A stretch of DNA of 24,227 nt, taken from the IMG/VR virus record IMGVR_UViG_3300029998_000111, positions 1-24,227 of that record. The stretch is one strand, 5' to 3'. This DNA comes from a virus. Positions 1 through 9,384 of this stretch are shown here, piece after piece (position 1 is the stretch's first letter; each line of letters starts with the position of its first letter). The position numbers and the translations under genes were made by a program. Below the pieces are notes generated by a model, which searched no databases, had not been told where the DNA came from, and worked only from the letters and a program-made list of their open reading frames with translations.

Positions 1-1796
1 TGTTCTTTATAGTCGCCATTTACCAGGAATTTACCATCTTTTAATATGGCTATCATCTCATGAATCATATCTATATAATCTAAACGTCCCTCAGCACTAC
101 TAACATCTATTTGTCTTGGATATCTTTTACCACCTTCTTCTGTGATTTTTACAATTTTTCCATCTACTATTTTATGATAGGTATTTGAATTGTGTGTAAA
201 AATTCTTTGTGAGTCCGGTAAAGAACGAATCCATTTTAATATAATAGTGTCATTTGCAAAATCCATTATTTTAAAATAATCTTTATCAGCTATAGTTTTA
301 TATTCCATATTTTCTTCAGTTGGGTCTGTAGCTATAATATGTTTATCGTATACGTCTTTGACTAATTTATTAACAAGTTTGGCTTTAACTGATAGAATGT
401 TTTTCATATTCTCCATTAATGAGGAAACTCCAAGCATTGCGTTAAAATGTGGAGTATCAGACACTACAGCTAATATATTAAAAGAAGCTTTTATTTTATT
501 GTACCATATTTTACTAGTTTCTTTATAAGTAGAAGCATCCTCTTTAGAGAGTCCTATTCCTAAAAATTTCATGAAGTCAAATTTTTTCATAATTTCTTCA
601 AGAAATTTTGGATTGATATTAGCTTCTTCTAAACTAGTTTTCATTTCACCAACTAATTTATCTTGTGTTTGTAAAGAAATTTGTTCTTTACTTCTTTGAA
701 TTACATAATCAGAAACTCTTTGAAAAAAAGCATATTGAGAGTAACTGTCTGTTTTAATACCTTGATTTATAGAAAGCATTCTTCCTAATATAAGAACCTC
801 TTTAGAATCTTCCATAATATTAGCAAATTCAGAAATATCCCCTTCAGGTGCAAATTCTAAATAATCTATCATCCTCTTCATAAATCTAGCAATCTCAGTT
901 TTAACTGGAATTTTATTAGATCTTAATTCTGAATCTTCCCAAGCATCTTCCATACCATCTTCTTGGTATTGATTAACTATTGGTTCGTATGAAGCTTTTA
1001 TAAAATTACCCATTTCTAAAGTCTCATACATATCATGTATGTCGTCTCGTGTAATTTTCAAATCCACTGTATCAACAGTATTAACACCACCTGATATCCT
1101 AGGAATTTCTATAGGTGTTAATAATGCACCCACTGAGTGCACTTTTATTACAGGACCTTTCTTTTTATCTGTGTTAGTAAGTATTTTAATAACCTCTGGA
1201 TTACTAAATCTATTACCAGCAGGTAAAGCATTTATAAAGTTTGGATTTTTTAGACTATCTCTAATAATATTGGTAAATATATTAGCTCTATCAAAATCCA
1301 GATATTTATACACATTAGGACCAGTTATATACTCTTTAATAGAGTTTTTAATGCTATTAAATTCAGTTTGTTTATCAAAAATATTCTTACGAGAATTCTC
1401 AATTACCCATTTAACAGGATCACTCTTCATCATCTGGGCAATTTCTTTTAAAGGAATTCCCAACATAGTTAAATAAGCATACACTCCAGCAGTTTCTGGG
1501 CCAGCATTGATTTTAGCTAAAATTAATTCTTTAGCATTATCAGTGGCAGCACTTAATAACTGACTTAAAGTCAAAGCAGCATCTTCTTTTAACATGAATT
1601 GATCTGAAATTTCTTTAACTACTTTTTCAATTTCTTGAGCACCAGTTATTTCAGGATTATTTTTTAACTTTTCTAGAACTGCTTCCATAAAAGGAGCAAA
1701 GTAATAACTACTCTGCTCCTCTACTAATGCATTTTTTAAATCTTGGTAGTTCTTATATTCAACTCCTTTATATGTATGTATACATCCTTTATCCAT
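1..1796 (-). CDS. Partial gene after the RNA polymerase; possible C-terminal polymerase fragment
   Basis: An open frame of 598 codons runs from an ATG at 1794-1796 to the left edge of the window, so the C-terminus is missing. The start overlaps the stop of the polymerase-like gene in the arrangement ATGGATAA, which suggests translational coupling; no Shine-Dalgarno is visible. The protein is hydrophilic and mostly helical-looking, with no signal peptide or clear membrane segment. Near residues 75-110 there is a run rich in small and helical residues (SAATDNAKELILAKINAG, then a Gly/Tyr/Leu-rich stretch). I recall similar segments in large crAss-like phage transcription proteins, so this may be the C-terminal portion of a split RNA polymerase, but I cannot confirm it. 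What is seen is an uninterrupted coupled ORF; the function is inference. It could equally be an unrelated virion cargo protein. Confidence 0.8.
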   Translation of the reverse strand, partial: MDKGCIHTYKGVEYKNYQDLKNALVEEQSSYYFAPFMEAVLEKLKNNPEITGAQEIEKVVKEISDQFMLKEDAALTLSQLLSAATDNAKELILAKINAGPETAGVYAYLTMLGIPLKEIAQMMKSDPVKWVIENSRKNIFDKQTEFNSIKNSIKEYITGPNVYKYLDFDRANIFTNIIRDSLKNPNFINALPAGNRFSNPEVIKILTNTDKKKGPVIKVHSVGALLTPIEIPRISGGVNTVDTVDLKITRDDIHDMYETLEMGNFIKASYEPIVNQYQEDGMEDAWEDSELRSNKIPVKTEIARFMKRMIDYLEFAPEGDISEFANIMEDSKEVLILGRMLSINQGIKTDSYSQYAFFQRVSDYVIQRSKEQISLQTQDKLVGEMKTSLEEANINPKFLEEIMKKFDFMKFLGIGLSKEDASTYKETSKIWYNKIKASFNILAVVSDTPHFNAMLGVSSLMENMKNILSVKAKLVNKLVKDVYDKHIIATDPTEENMEYKTIADKDYFKIMDFANDTIILKWIRSLPDSQRIFTHNSNTYHKIVDGKIVKITEEGGKRYPRQIDVSSAEGRLDYIDMIHEMIAILKDGKFLVNGDYKE

Positions 1797-4700
1797 TGCA
1801 ATTTTCCTCAATATTATTTTTATCCATTTGATCAGCAATATATTCATCTGTAATTACAGTAGATGCTTTCGCACTAAAATTAAGATTTGCTTGGCCCGCA
1901 ATATAGTGATTTTTTCCGTTAATTTTTAGGTTTTTATCCATTATTATAGAAGCAAAATCACTATTCTTAATTTTATCATTTCCATAAAATGAAACAGCAC
2001 TCCAAATTTTCAATGCTACAGCTGCAATACCGATAACATTTTTACCAACCATATTTGCATATTGAAAATCTGCTTTACTCATAGGATTATTGTTACTAAC
2101 AGTTACATTTTCTTCAGTAGCTTCATCTCTAAGTTCTTCCATTCCAATAGGAGATTCAGTATGATTTAAATTTATAGGTTTAACTACAGCATCTCTAATA
2201 CCCCAAGCCATTTTATTTTTAACAGCATTTTCCATAGAATTAAGAGGAATAGTTTGTTGGAAATATTCACTAATCTTAGCTTCTACAGCATCTATATCTA
2301 AATCTTCATTTAAATAATTATAAGTATTTACATTACCTAATTTTACTAAGGTCTCACTTCTTAATTTAGTCATTCCCTCATCAAATAAACTAGCAACTTC
2401 TTCTCTTGTTAAAGTAACTTCTGGAGTATCTTCATTTAGAATTCTAATTTTTTTATCAGGATAAGGTAAAGACATAGAAGCTCTTAAAGATTCTTCTGTG
2501 TTATAATCAAATTCATTTGCCCATCCCACTACAACTCCGTTTTTAAGAGTTAATCCTAACCAAAATCCCTTATCAATATCATAATCCTCTCCTTTTAACC
2601 AAGAAGTAAAATGATTAGTCATTACTGTATTACCTTCAGTGTGAATAAAATCAACTAAATCTAAATCAGTGAAAGACTGAAATCCTTGTCCAGGAATACG
2701 TGCTGCTATATAACTTAAAGTAGTTCTAAAACTGGAGAATCTTTTTTTAGCTAATTCAGCACAATCTGCCTTTAATATATCATCATTAATTTCGTTGATA
2801 TTATAAATACGTCCTACTTGTAATGTTCTATCAGCATTTTTAGTATCTTTTAAAGTTTGTTGTAAGCTAGTTAGATCATTAGTAATTACTACTTCTACTC
2901 TCTTACCTCCTATTAATGCAGTTCCTATAACACCTGATGGAGCAATAAATCTAGGATCCCCATCTTCATCTACAATCCAATGTTTTCCATTAATCTCTTT
3001 TATTTGTTTACCACTCTCATATTCTGTAAATCCATCAGGTATTTTATTAAAAATATAGATGTGATCACCATTTGGATTCTGTACATATGCATAACAATTC
3101 TTATTTGTAATGGTAGGTTTAGACTTCTCATACATTCTATTAAATAAGAACTCTTCTGTAACTTCACTTACAGAAATTCCTTTTGGTAAATCAAACATTT
3201 TTCTATAAATATTTGGACCTAGAGCTTCTCCTGATTTTCGTGATAGTACTTCTACGGGATACTCTTTACCGTCTATTAATACAGTATGTTGAGTATCAAT
3301 TCTATTAAAAATACTTTGAATATTTACTCTTAATGCATTGTTTATTAGTTTACTATTTTTAATTAATTTACTTATATTTTCTCCTGGGAATCTCTTAGTT
3401 AGAAAATTTATTAATTCTGGAGTTATCTCTTTCTTACCAAGAGTAAAATCTCTATAATCATATACCATAGCAAAATCAGCTAATTCATAAACTGACATAG
3501 GATTTTCTTTCATTCCTTTACCTATTACTTTAAAAGTAAGAAGTGGGGGTTGTAAATCTCTAGGTTTACCATATAATTTAACAATAGTTCCCTTAGCTGT
3601 TTTATTAGTTGTAGTTAAATTTTGTAATGCTTCTTGTAAATAGGCAAATAATTTAGGAGCTTTAGAAGCTAACATAGCTTTTCCTGTTCCTATTCCATCT
3701 TCTGGTAATATAATTGGTTTACCTGTGGCTAATGCAGCTTTTATCTGTGTATTTACATGTGTCTTAAACCAGTCTAAATCAGAATCAGTTAAATAAGATC
3801 TAGTGCCTGTTCCTCTATCTTTCTTAGTATCAATTCCTATTGCATTTGGAAGTCCTCTAATAACCGCTTGTGTAGCAGTGGGTATGTATTTAGTAACAGT
3901 TCTATCATTAGTATTGTCCCCAAATAAATACATATTTTCTGGATCATTTTGTACTTGTCCTCTTGTCCAAAATCCTTTATGTACTTCTGGAGCAACGGTT
4001 TTAGTAGTTTCCTTTCTTTTTAATGTTATTAATTTCTCTGGAGTATCAAGTTGATATTCTTTAATGTTACCTTCTCCATCATCTTCTCTAATCCAATCAT
4101 TTAAAGATACTTCACCTATGGTAATAGGTTTTTCTGTAATATGTTCAGCTTTATTGATTTTATCATAATTAGATCTCAATAATACATGATTTTTTCCATA
4201 AATATCTTCTGAATCATATACTTGAACCATTCCTCCAGAAGGTTTAATAGGGGAGGCAATACCAGATTGTTTATCTTTAATAGCCTCCTTATTTAAAAAA
4301 TTACTCATTAATGAGATAAAAGAATTATACATATATGTGCTAAAAGGCATTCTTTTACCATCTCTAAGTACACTCATTCCCATAGTACTAGCAACTCCAG
4401 GAGTTTCACCAGTAGCATCCTCTGAGATAGCTTCAGCTTCTTTTGCTTGTGCTGTAAACGCTTTAGTAGCATCTAATTCTCTCTCTACCATTTGTCCTAT
4501 AAACTTACCAATAGATTGTTGGTCTTTAGAATTAAAAGTACGTATTAAATTGGTAGTAACTTCTTTATACAAAGTTTCTTTATCTATATTTTCAAATTCT
4601 GAGGCATCAAACAATGATTTTAATTTGATATTTAATACATCAGCTATTGCATTATAAACCCCACTAGAAACATTATGAGAATCACCCATAAATTCTATAG

Positions 4701-7700
4701 CACTATAAATTTGAGTCATTTTAGTAATCTCTGAGCCCTCTACTTCATGTTCTGTGGTCATAAGTAAACCTGTAGAAATAGCTGGAATATCTACTGGATA
4801 AACTGGTTTTTTCTGATCATATACATCAGCTATATTATGTACGTTGATGGCACCTGATTTTTGTGCAGATGTATGGATATATTTTCCAATGAACATCTCT
4901 TTTAATGGTTGCCATGTATTGGTTTGATTATGTACTTTAAAATCAGTTTTATTAAGTTTAAATTCAGGAAATAATTTTACAAAATTAGCTTCAGTTTCTT
5001 TTGAGAAAACTGCATTAGTATGTGGATCAGAATCGTCTCTTAAACCATATTGATTGATTAGGTTAACTTTCTGATTAGCATCCATTTTATGTCCTACTCT
5101 ATTAACAAATTCAGCTAAAGCATAATGTGAGGCATCAGATGAAGTGAATTGTAAGGTTTCACCTGGTTTTCTACTACCAGAAAACTTACCTTCTTTATCA
5201 ATTGATACAGAATTTTCTGCACCTAATGCCTGCCATAAGTCATATAAATCATTTATTTTAACTGATTTAGGATTTTCTAGTATTCCTGTGGTTAGATTAA
5301 GTGTTTGTATTTGAAAATCATTAGTATTTCCTTTATCTACTATAACTTCTCCATTAGGTTGAGTAATGGTAATTCCTCTAGTTAAACTTTTAATTTCATA
5401 AACTTGATTATTCTTTTCATAAAATAATCCATTAGGTGCTATAGTTTCAATTGATATATTATTCCCTCTAAAATCTTTTAAAATATTTGGAGTATACTGT
5501 ATTGTTCTTTTATCATAATTAAAAGTCTCTGGATTAAAATCTTCTAAAATAGCAGTTCTAGCAAATGGTTTGTATCTATAACTTTTTTCTATTAAATTCA
5601 TAAGATCATAAGAAGATCCCTTAGAATTTCTAATCATCTCATTAGTAATACCAAATTCAGCATATTTAGTTAAGCCATAAGAATTATATTTAGGATCCAT
5701 AAAAAGACTAAACATCTTAGCATTAGGTCCTACTGAATTTTCCAATAGAGAATTATTCTGCAAAATATATTGAAGAGGAGTAACTTGTGCAGAACCATCT
5801 GTTACAGTCATCTTATCGTTTATACCAAAACTAGTATAAACTGGGTTATTTATATCTGTTAAAAACACAGAACTCATTGTCTCTCGAACACCATTAATTA
5901 AATTTAAATTAAGTGGTTTCATAGGAGTTCCTTGTAATTGTCTTTTATACATAGCTGCAGTTTTTGCAGATTCTATTTGTGTAAAAAATTCGAAACTTCC
6001 CGGTTTTGCAGTAGTTTTTCCTTTAAAAGGATGGTTATGAATAGTTCCCATACTTGCTTGTGATAAGTTTTCAGAAACATAGTTATCCATATAAAAGTAA
6101 TGCCTTAATAATGGATTTAGTTGTCCTCCTTTATGTATGATGATATATTTAGTATTTGGGTCTACCCAATTTTTCTCAAATATATCTTTAGTAATTTTTT
6201 CATCAGTTTTCTCATCAGTAATTTTTAAAGTATCAAATATAGTAGAGGTTCCTTTACGTATAAATAGAGGATTAATATCTCCTTTACCATTCATATACTC
6301 AATATTCATATTATATTTAACTAAACTCTGTGCAAATAATATTTCATTTGCTTTCATCATTTTAGTAAAAGCTGGAGTAGCTTTATCCTTATCAGTATAC
6401 ATATCAGCATAATAAATTAGGAGTGGTGATAAACCACAAGTACCTTCTTTCTTATTCTTTTCTATACCTAAATCTTCTATGATGTATTCTTTTCCATTAT
6501 AAAATTTATAAAAAGCATCTCTAAATACTTGTTCTTGTACTTTAGACATAGCATCATTTACTCCTTTTAATGTATTATCGATTGTTACACCAGGCAATAA
6601 AGATTGTAACACAGGAATATAAGTAGAGGTTAATTTCTCAGAAATAGCTTTATAATAAGTATTATTATTTAAATATGCAGCACGTTTTAATTCTGTTGCT
6701 GTAACATTACCTAAAGCAATTTTATTAGTAATTCCTGGAATTTGAACTTCTTCATTTAATCTTATTATCACACTATTATGACTATTTTTATCAGCAAATA
6801 CTGTAGATTGAATATATACCTCATTATATTTATTAGCAGCTGCTATGTAATCATGCATAATAAAAGTAGTAGCTATTTCTAAAGGAGCCATTTCTGAAGA
6901 ATGTTTTACTTCTTCTCCAGACTTCACAAAACTTCTGATTTTAAATCCATTTAAAAAATCTGGATTTCTCATAAATAAATTACTAGCTATAGGCATACCT
7001 GTTAATTTATTACCATTTTGTTTCATCAGCCAGTTTCTCCATTTTGGAAGTGCATATAAATGACGTACCTCACCTATAGTAGGAACAGTTACGTTACCTA
7101 CTTTAATAACTGCTTTATGAGTCTCCCCATTAATAATAGAGAGCCCTTTACCTATATTTTTAGCTATATCACTATAGCCAGGAAACATACGAGCAATAGA
7201 AAATTCCTCATCATCTGCAATATAAGGAGATTTATCAGATCCGAATCCTTTTATCCATTTGGTGTTCAATAAGTCTTGTTTACCTACAGTATTAACCATA
7301 GAAGAAGTATAAGCAGTATATCCAGCTACTTTAGTTAAAGCCACAATAGCTTCAGTATGATCATCTAAAGTAGGAGAAAATATTTGAGTAAATATTGGAT
7401 AGTAGAAATTATTTCCTTTATCATCTCTTAATTGGAGTTGAGGTAAGATTTTATTTAGGATTTCTACTAATTTATTTTCTTGTTCAGTTGTTATTTTAAA
7501 ATTAAGTTCTTTAGAGTCAGTCTTTTTAATACCATCAGTCATACTCATACTACCATTTGCTAAATTTACAGTAGCAAATACTCCTTTTGATAATTCAAAA
7601 CGAACTATTGGTTTATCAGTATCAGAAGCCTCGATGGTTATGTCTTTATACTTACTCTCTAAATAGGATTCTCCAAATTCTTGATTAATATAATTATTTA

Positions 7701-9384
7701 AATTATTTGTAAATTGAATTTCAGAACTGTTTATTAAACGTTCTGTAGGACTATTAACTGTTACAGTACCCCTTTCTTTATCGTAAGTATACTCTGTATA
7801 TTCATTTAAGTAGGTTTTATCAAAGTTACTTACCATGACATTAAAGTAATCCATCCCAGAAATTACTTCGCTATTTGAAGCTAAATGATAGAATGATGGA
7901 ATAGTTTTAAATCCAGTTTCTGTATCATTTCCATATGCAACTTGTATAGCAGATCTTAATGCCTCATCTAAAATAACTTTAGGTTTTTTAGTAGATAATT
8001 CATCATTATTTCTAAAAAAATATAAGTAAACTGATAAAAGTGTGTCTTTTTCTACTTTATCAAAACTTTTTATTTTTTTACCAGATCCTGTAAAATTATT
8101 AATTACAAATTCTAGTAAAGATTTTATACTTTCCATACTGTTAGTAGGATCAAAACTAGGAGCACCCTCTAATAATTTACCATGTAATAACTTAGCCATT
8201 ACTGTATTAACAGTATTTAAATCAATTTCTTTATCATGAGAAATTTGTTTATCAAATGTTACAGAAGGCATAGAAGAAATTAACATCTTAAATAAAGAAG
8301 ATTGTTCATCAGCTAAATTATATTCCCCAGTTTGAAAAATACTGTCATTTATATTACTCTCAATGTCTAAGACATATTTAGGTTCATCGTATTTCTCATT
8401 AGTAGAATTTAAATAACTATCTGAAATTTTAAATATTCCTTTACCATATGATAATAATAGATTATCAAAATTGGACATAATTACAAAATTAATGTAATCA
8501 GAAATCTCTCCTAAATTAGTTTGTGTCCATTCCTCTAACATTACATTAGTAACTCCACTACCATTAAATTTATCGTAGTGATTTGCAATTCTATCTAGAA
8601 CATTTTTTACATTAGGATTTATTCTACCTTTTACATAATATTCTTTTTCATTTTCAGAAAAGACCAGACCTTTTTGTGCAAAATTTCTAAGCAATTCTCT
8701 ATAAATTCTAACTTTGTTTGCTTTAACTGATTTATCTACAGCATCACTAGATGCATTATAAACATTTGTTTCTTGATTTATAAGATAATTCCTAACTATA
8801 TGATTAGATACACGTCTTTCTAATGCTAAGTAAGCCGTATTTGCATTAGCAAATGCTTCTTTTAATTCAACTTTGTTACTAACATTTGTAATTTTTTCAA
8901 TTTTAGTTTCACTTTCTAAAGGAGGTGTTGCTATTAAATCTACTTTTGGTGCAGGTACTAAAGTAGTTTCTTCTGGAGAAATTTCATATAGATTTTTTAC
9001 TTTTTCTGTTAATGTAGTATCACTTCCCTCAATCAGTGCTTTTTGCACATCTGCAAGAAACAATTCTATAGGCTTAACAACTGTAGCATCTCCCCATATT
9101 TTTTTTGCAAATGCAGTATCTACTCTACTTTTAGTTAGAATAGGTTTAACAGCAGCTGTGTATAAAATAAACTGTTGTTCAATAAAATGACTTTCCTCAG
9201 GAGTTAGAGCATTATTTTTGTCATCTTTTCTATGTTTGTCATATAGATATTCTGCAATTTTATCCTCTAATCTTGCATAGTTATCTTTTTCTCCTTTTTT
9301 ATAGAGTGTTTTTATAAAATTATTAAACACGCCCATCAGTTCGATGGACGCGTTTGTTGATATTAAACCGCAGTTATTTCTCAT
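1789..9384 (-). CDS. Giant DNA-dependent RNA polymerase-like protein (crAss-like virion RNA polymerase)
   Basis: A protein of 2,531 residues, probably a single-chain RNA polymerase related to the beta and beta' subunits, packaged in the virion and ejected to transcribe early phage genes. Near the C-terminus it has features of the beta' double-psi beta-barrel: SRKSGEALGPN at 2048-2058 followed by LPKG, resembling the beta' SGRS...VGP...LPK segment; RIPGQGFQSF from R2229, resembling the beta' NRxPTLHRxGIQAF segment; and DYDID at 2267-2271, in place of NADFDGD, as the Mg-binding aspartates. A beta-like half may lie near DGS at 1196-1198, with K1223 and K1240 as candidate catalytic lysines. Residues 1803-1925 look like an inserted extra domain. 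The first 1,100 residues are unrecognised. The ATG at 9384 overlaps the upstream stop (TAATG), but M17 at 9336 (MGVFNN) is a credible alternative start. Known relative by type: phage phi14:2 gp66. Confidence 0.85.
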   Translation of the reverse strand: MRNNCGLISTNASIELMGVFNNFIKTLYKKGEKDNYARLEDKIAEYLYDKHRKDDKNNALTPEESHFIEQQFILYTAAVKPILTKSRVDTAFAKKIWGDATVVKPIELFLADVQKALIEGSDTTLTEKVKNLYEISPEETTLVPAPKVDLIATPPLESETKIEKITNVSNKVELKEAFANANTAYLALERRVSNHIVRNYLINQETNVYNASSDAVDKSVKANKVRIYRELLRNFAQKGLVFSENEKEYYVKGRINPNVKNVLDRIANHYDKFNGSGVTNVMLEEWTQTNLGEISDYINFVIMSNFDNLLLSYGKGIFKISDSYLNSTNEKYDEPKYVLDIESNINDSIFQTGEYNLADEQSSLFKMLISSMPSVTFDKQISHDKEIDLNTVNTVMAKLLHGKLLEGAPSFDPTNSMESIKSLLEFVINNFTGSGKKIKSFDKVEKDTLLSVYLYFFRNNDELSTKKPKVILDEALRSAIQVAYGNDTETGFKTIPSFYHLASNSEVISGMDYFNVMVSNFDKTYLNEYTEYTYDKERGTVTVNSPTERLINSSEIQFTNNLNNYINQEFGESYLESKYKDITIEASDTDKPIVRFELSKGVFATVNLANGSMSMTDGIKKTDSKELNFKITTEQENKLVEILNKILPQLQLRDDKGNNFYYPIFTQIFSPTLDDHTEAIVALTKVAGYTAYTSSMVNTVGKQDLLNTKWIKGFGSDKSPYIADDEEFSIARMFPGYSDIAKNIGKGLSIINGETHKAVIKVGNVTVPTIGEVRHLYALPKWRNWLMKQNGNKLTGMPIASNLFMRNPDFLNGFKIRSFVKSGEEVKHSSEMAPLEIATTFIMHDYIAAANKYNEVYIQSTVFADKNSHNSVIIRLNEEVQIPGITNKIALGNVTATELKRAAYLNNNTYYKAISEKLTSTYIPVLQSLLPGVTIDNTLKGVNDAMSKVQEQVFRDAFYKFYNGKEYIIEDLGIEKNKKEGTCGLSPLLIYYADMYTDKDKATPAFTKMMKANEILFAQSLVKYNMNIEYMNGKGDINPLFIRKGTSTIFDTLKITDEKTDEKITKDIFEKNWVDPNTKYIIIHKGGQLNPLLRHYFYMDNYVSENLSQASMGTIHNHPFKGKTTAKPGSFEFFTQIESAKTAAMYKRQLQGTPMKPLNLNLINGVRETMSSVFLTDINNPVYTSFGINDKMTVTDGSAQVTPLQYILQNNSLLENSVGPNAKMFSLFMDPKYNSYGLTKYAEFGITNEMIRNSKGSSYDLMNLIEKSYRYKPFARTAILEDFNPETFNYDKRTIQYTPNILKDFRGNNISIETIAPNGLFYEKNNQVYEIKSLTRGITITQPNGEVIVDKGNTNDFQIQTLNLTTGILENPKSVKINDLYDLWQALGAENSVSIDKEGKFSGSRKPGETLQFTSSDASHYALAEFVNRVGHKMDANQKVNLINQYGLRDDSDPHTNAVFSKETEANFVKLFPEFKLNKTDFKVHNQTNTWQPLKEMFIGKYIHTSAQKSGAINVHNIADVYDQKKPVYPVDIPAISTGLLMTTEHEVEGSEITKMTQIYSAIEFMGDSHNVSSGVYNAIADVLNIKLKSLFDASEFENIDKETLYKEVTTNLIRTFNSKDQQSIGKFIGQMVERELDATKAFTAQAKEAEAISEDATGETPGVASTMGMSVLRDGKRMPFSTYMYNSFISLMSNFLNKEAIKDKQSGIASPIKPSGGMVQVYDSEDIYGKNHVLLRSNYDKINKAEHITEKPITIGEVSLNDWIREDDGEGNIKEYQLDTPEKLITLKRKETTKTVAPEVHKGFWTRGQVQNDPENMYLFGDNTNDRTVTKYIPTATQAVIRGLPNAIGIDTKKDRGTGTRSYLTDSDLDWFKTHVNTQIKAALATGKPIILPEDGIGTGKAMLASKAPKLFAYLQEALQNLTTTNKTAKGTIVKLYGKPRDLQPPLLTFKVIGKGMKENPMSVYELADFAMVYDYRDFTLGKKEITPELINFLTKRFPGENISKLIKNSKLINNALRVNIQSIFNRIDTQHTVLIDGKEYPVEVLSRKSGEALGPNIYRKMFDLPKGISVSEVTEEFLFNRMYEKSKPTITNKNCYAYVQNPNGDHIYIFNKIPDGFTEYESGKQIKEINGKHWIVDEDGDPRFIAPSGVIGTALIGGKRVEVVITNDLTSLQQTLKDTKNADRTLQVGRIYNINEINDDILKADCAELAKKRFSSFRTTLSYIAARIPGQGFQSFTDLDLVDFIHTEGNTVMTNHFTSWLKGEDYDIDKGFWLGLTLKNGVVVGWANEFDYNTEESLRASMSLPYPDKKIRILNEDTPEVTLTREEVASLFDEGMTKLRSETLVKLGNVNTYNYLNEDLDIDAVEAKISEYFQQTIPLNSMENAVKNKMAWGIRDAVVKPINLNHTESPIGMEELRDEATEENVTVSNNNPMSKADFQYANMVGKNVIGIAAVALKIWSAVSFYGNDKIKNSDFASIIMDKNLKINGKNHYIAGQANLNFSAKASTVITDEYIADQMDKNNIEENCNG
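2572..2586 (-). other. RNA polymerase metal-binding motif DYDID
   Basis: Residues 2267-2271 of the giant polymerase read Asp-Tyr-Asp-Ile-Asp. In multisubunit and related RNA polymerases the equivalent loop of the beta' double-psi barrel holds three Asp that bind the catalytic Mg ion. Ile in place of the usual Gly between the second and third Asp matches the DFDID form known in crAss-like phages. The segment 38 residues upstream (R2229, P2231, then GxQSF) sits where beta' has its Arg-x-Pro...Gly-x-Gln-Ala-Phe strand, which makes a chance DxDxD unlikely. Confidence 0.85.
3610..3978 (-). other. Inserted small domain within the polymerase (FGDN...GI.TK...DGIGTG)
   Basis: Residues about 1803-1925 of the polymerase form a compact unit with the order W-T-R-G, N-D-P-E-N, L-F-G-D-N at 1820-1824, R-G-L-P-N-A-I-G-I at 1843-1851, T-K at 1853-1854, and P-E-D-G-I-G-T-G at 1894-1901. 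The same motif order occurs in a family of small stand-alone phage and bacterial proteins of unknown function (I recall a DUF7831-like family, not confirmed), in which a GGQA segment precedes R-G-x-P-N-A. Here that segment reads T-A-T-Q-A, so part of a glycine loop is lost. Function unknown; a nucleotide- or ADP-ribose-related role is only a guess from the glycine-rich loops. Confidence 0.55.
9325..9355 (-). promoter_or_regulatory. 13-bp GC-rich mRNA hairpin at the start of the polymerase gene
   Basis: On the minus strand, AAACGCGTCCATC is followed by the loop GAACT and then GATGGGCGTGTTT. The arms pair over 13 positions with two G-U wobbles, so the structure is better in the mRNA than in its complement. 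The central 26 bases are about 62% GC in an otherwise AT-rich window. The 3' arm contains ATG GGC, codon 17 of the long reading, so the hairpin would bury a possible start codon. It lies about 30 bases after the stop of the upstream gene. A translational control element is an inference. Confidence 0.5.

Noticed and set aside
1039-1476. A 145-residue hydrophobic ORF on the plus strand
   Set aside because: It lies wholly opposite a long coherent minus-strand gene, and its Ile/Leu/Ser-rich composition is what reverse reading of AT-rich coding DNA gives. The same applies to the other plus-strand ORFs, including the one opposite the low-complexity protein.
5950-6060. HNHP segment in the polymerase, suggesting a JAB-type metalloprotease
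   Set aside because: The Ser-x-x-Asp part of the JAB motif is missing at the expected distance and the surroundings do not fit the fold.
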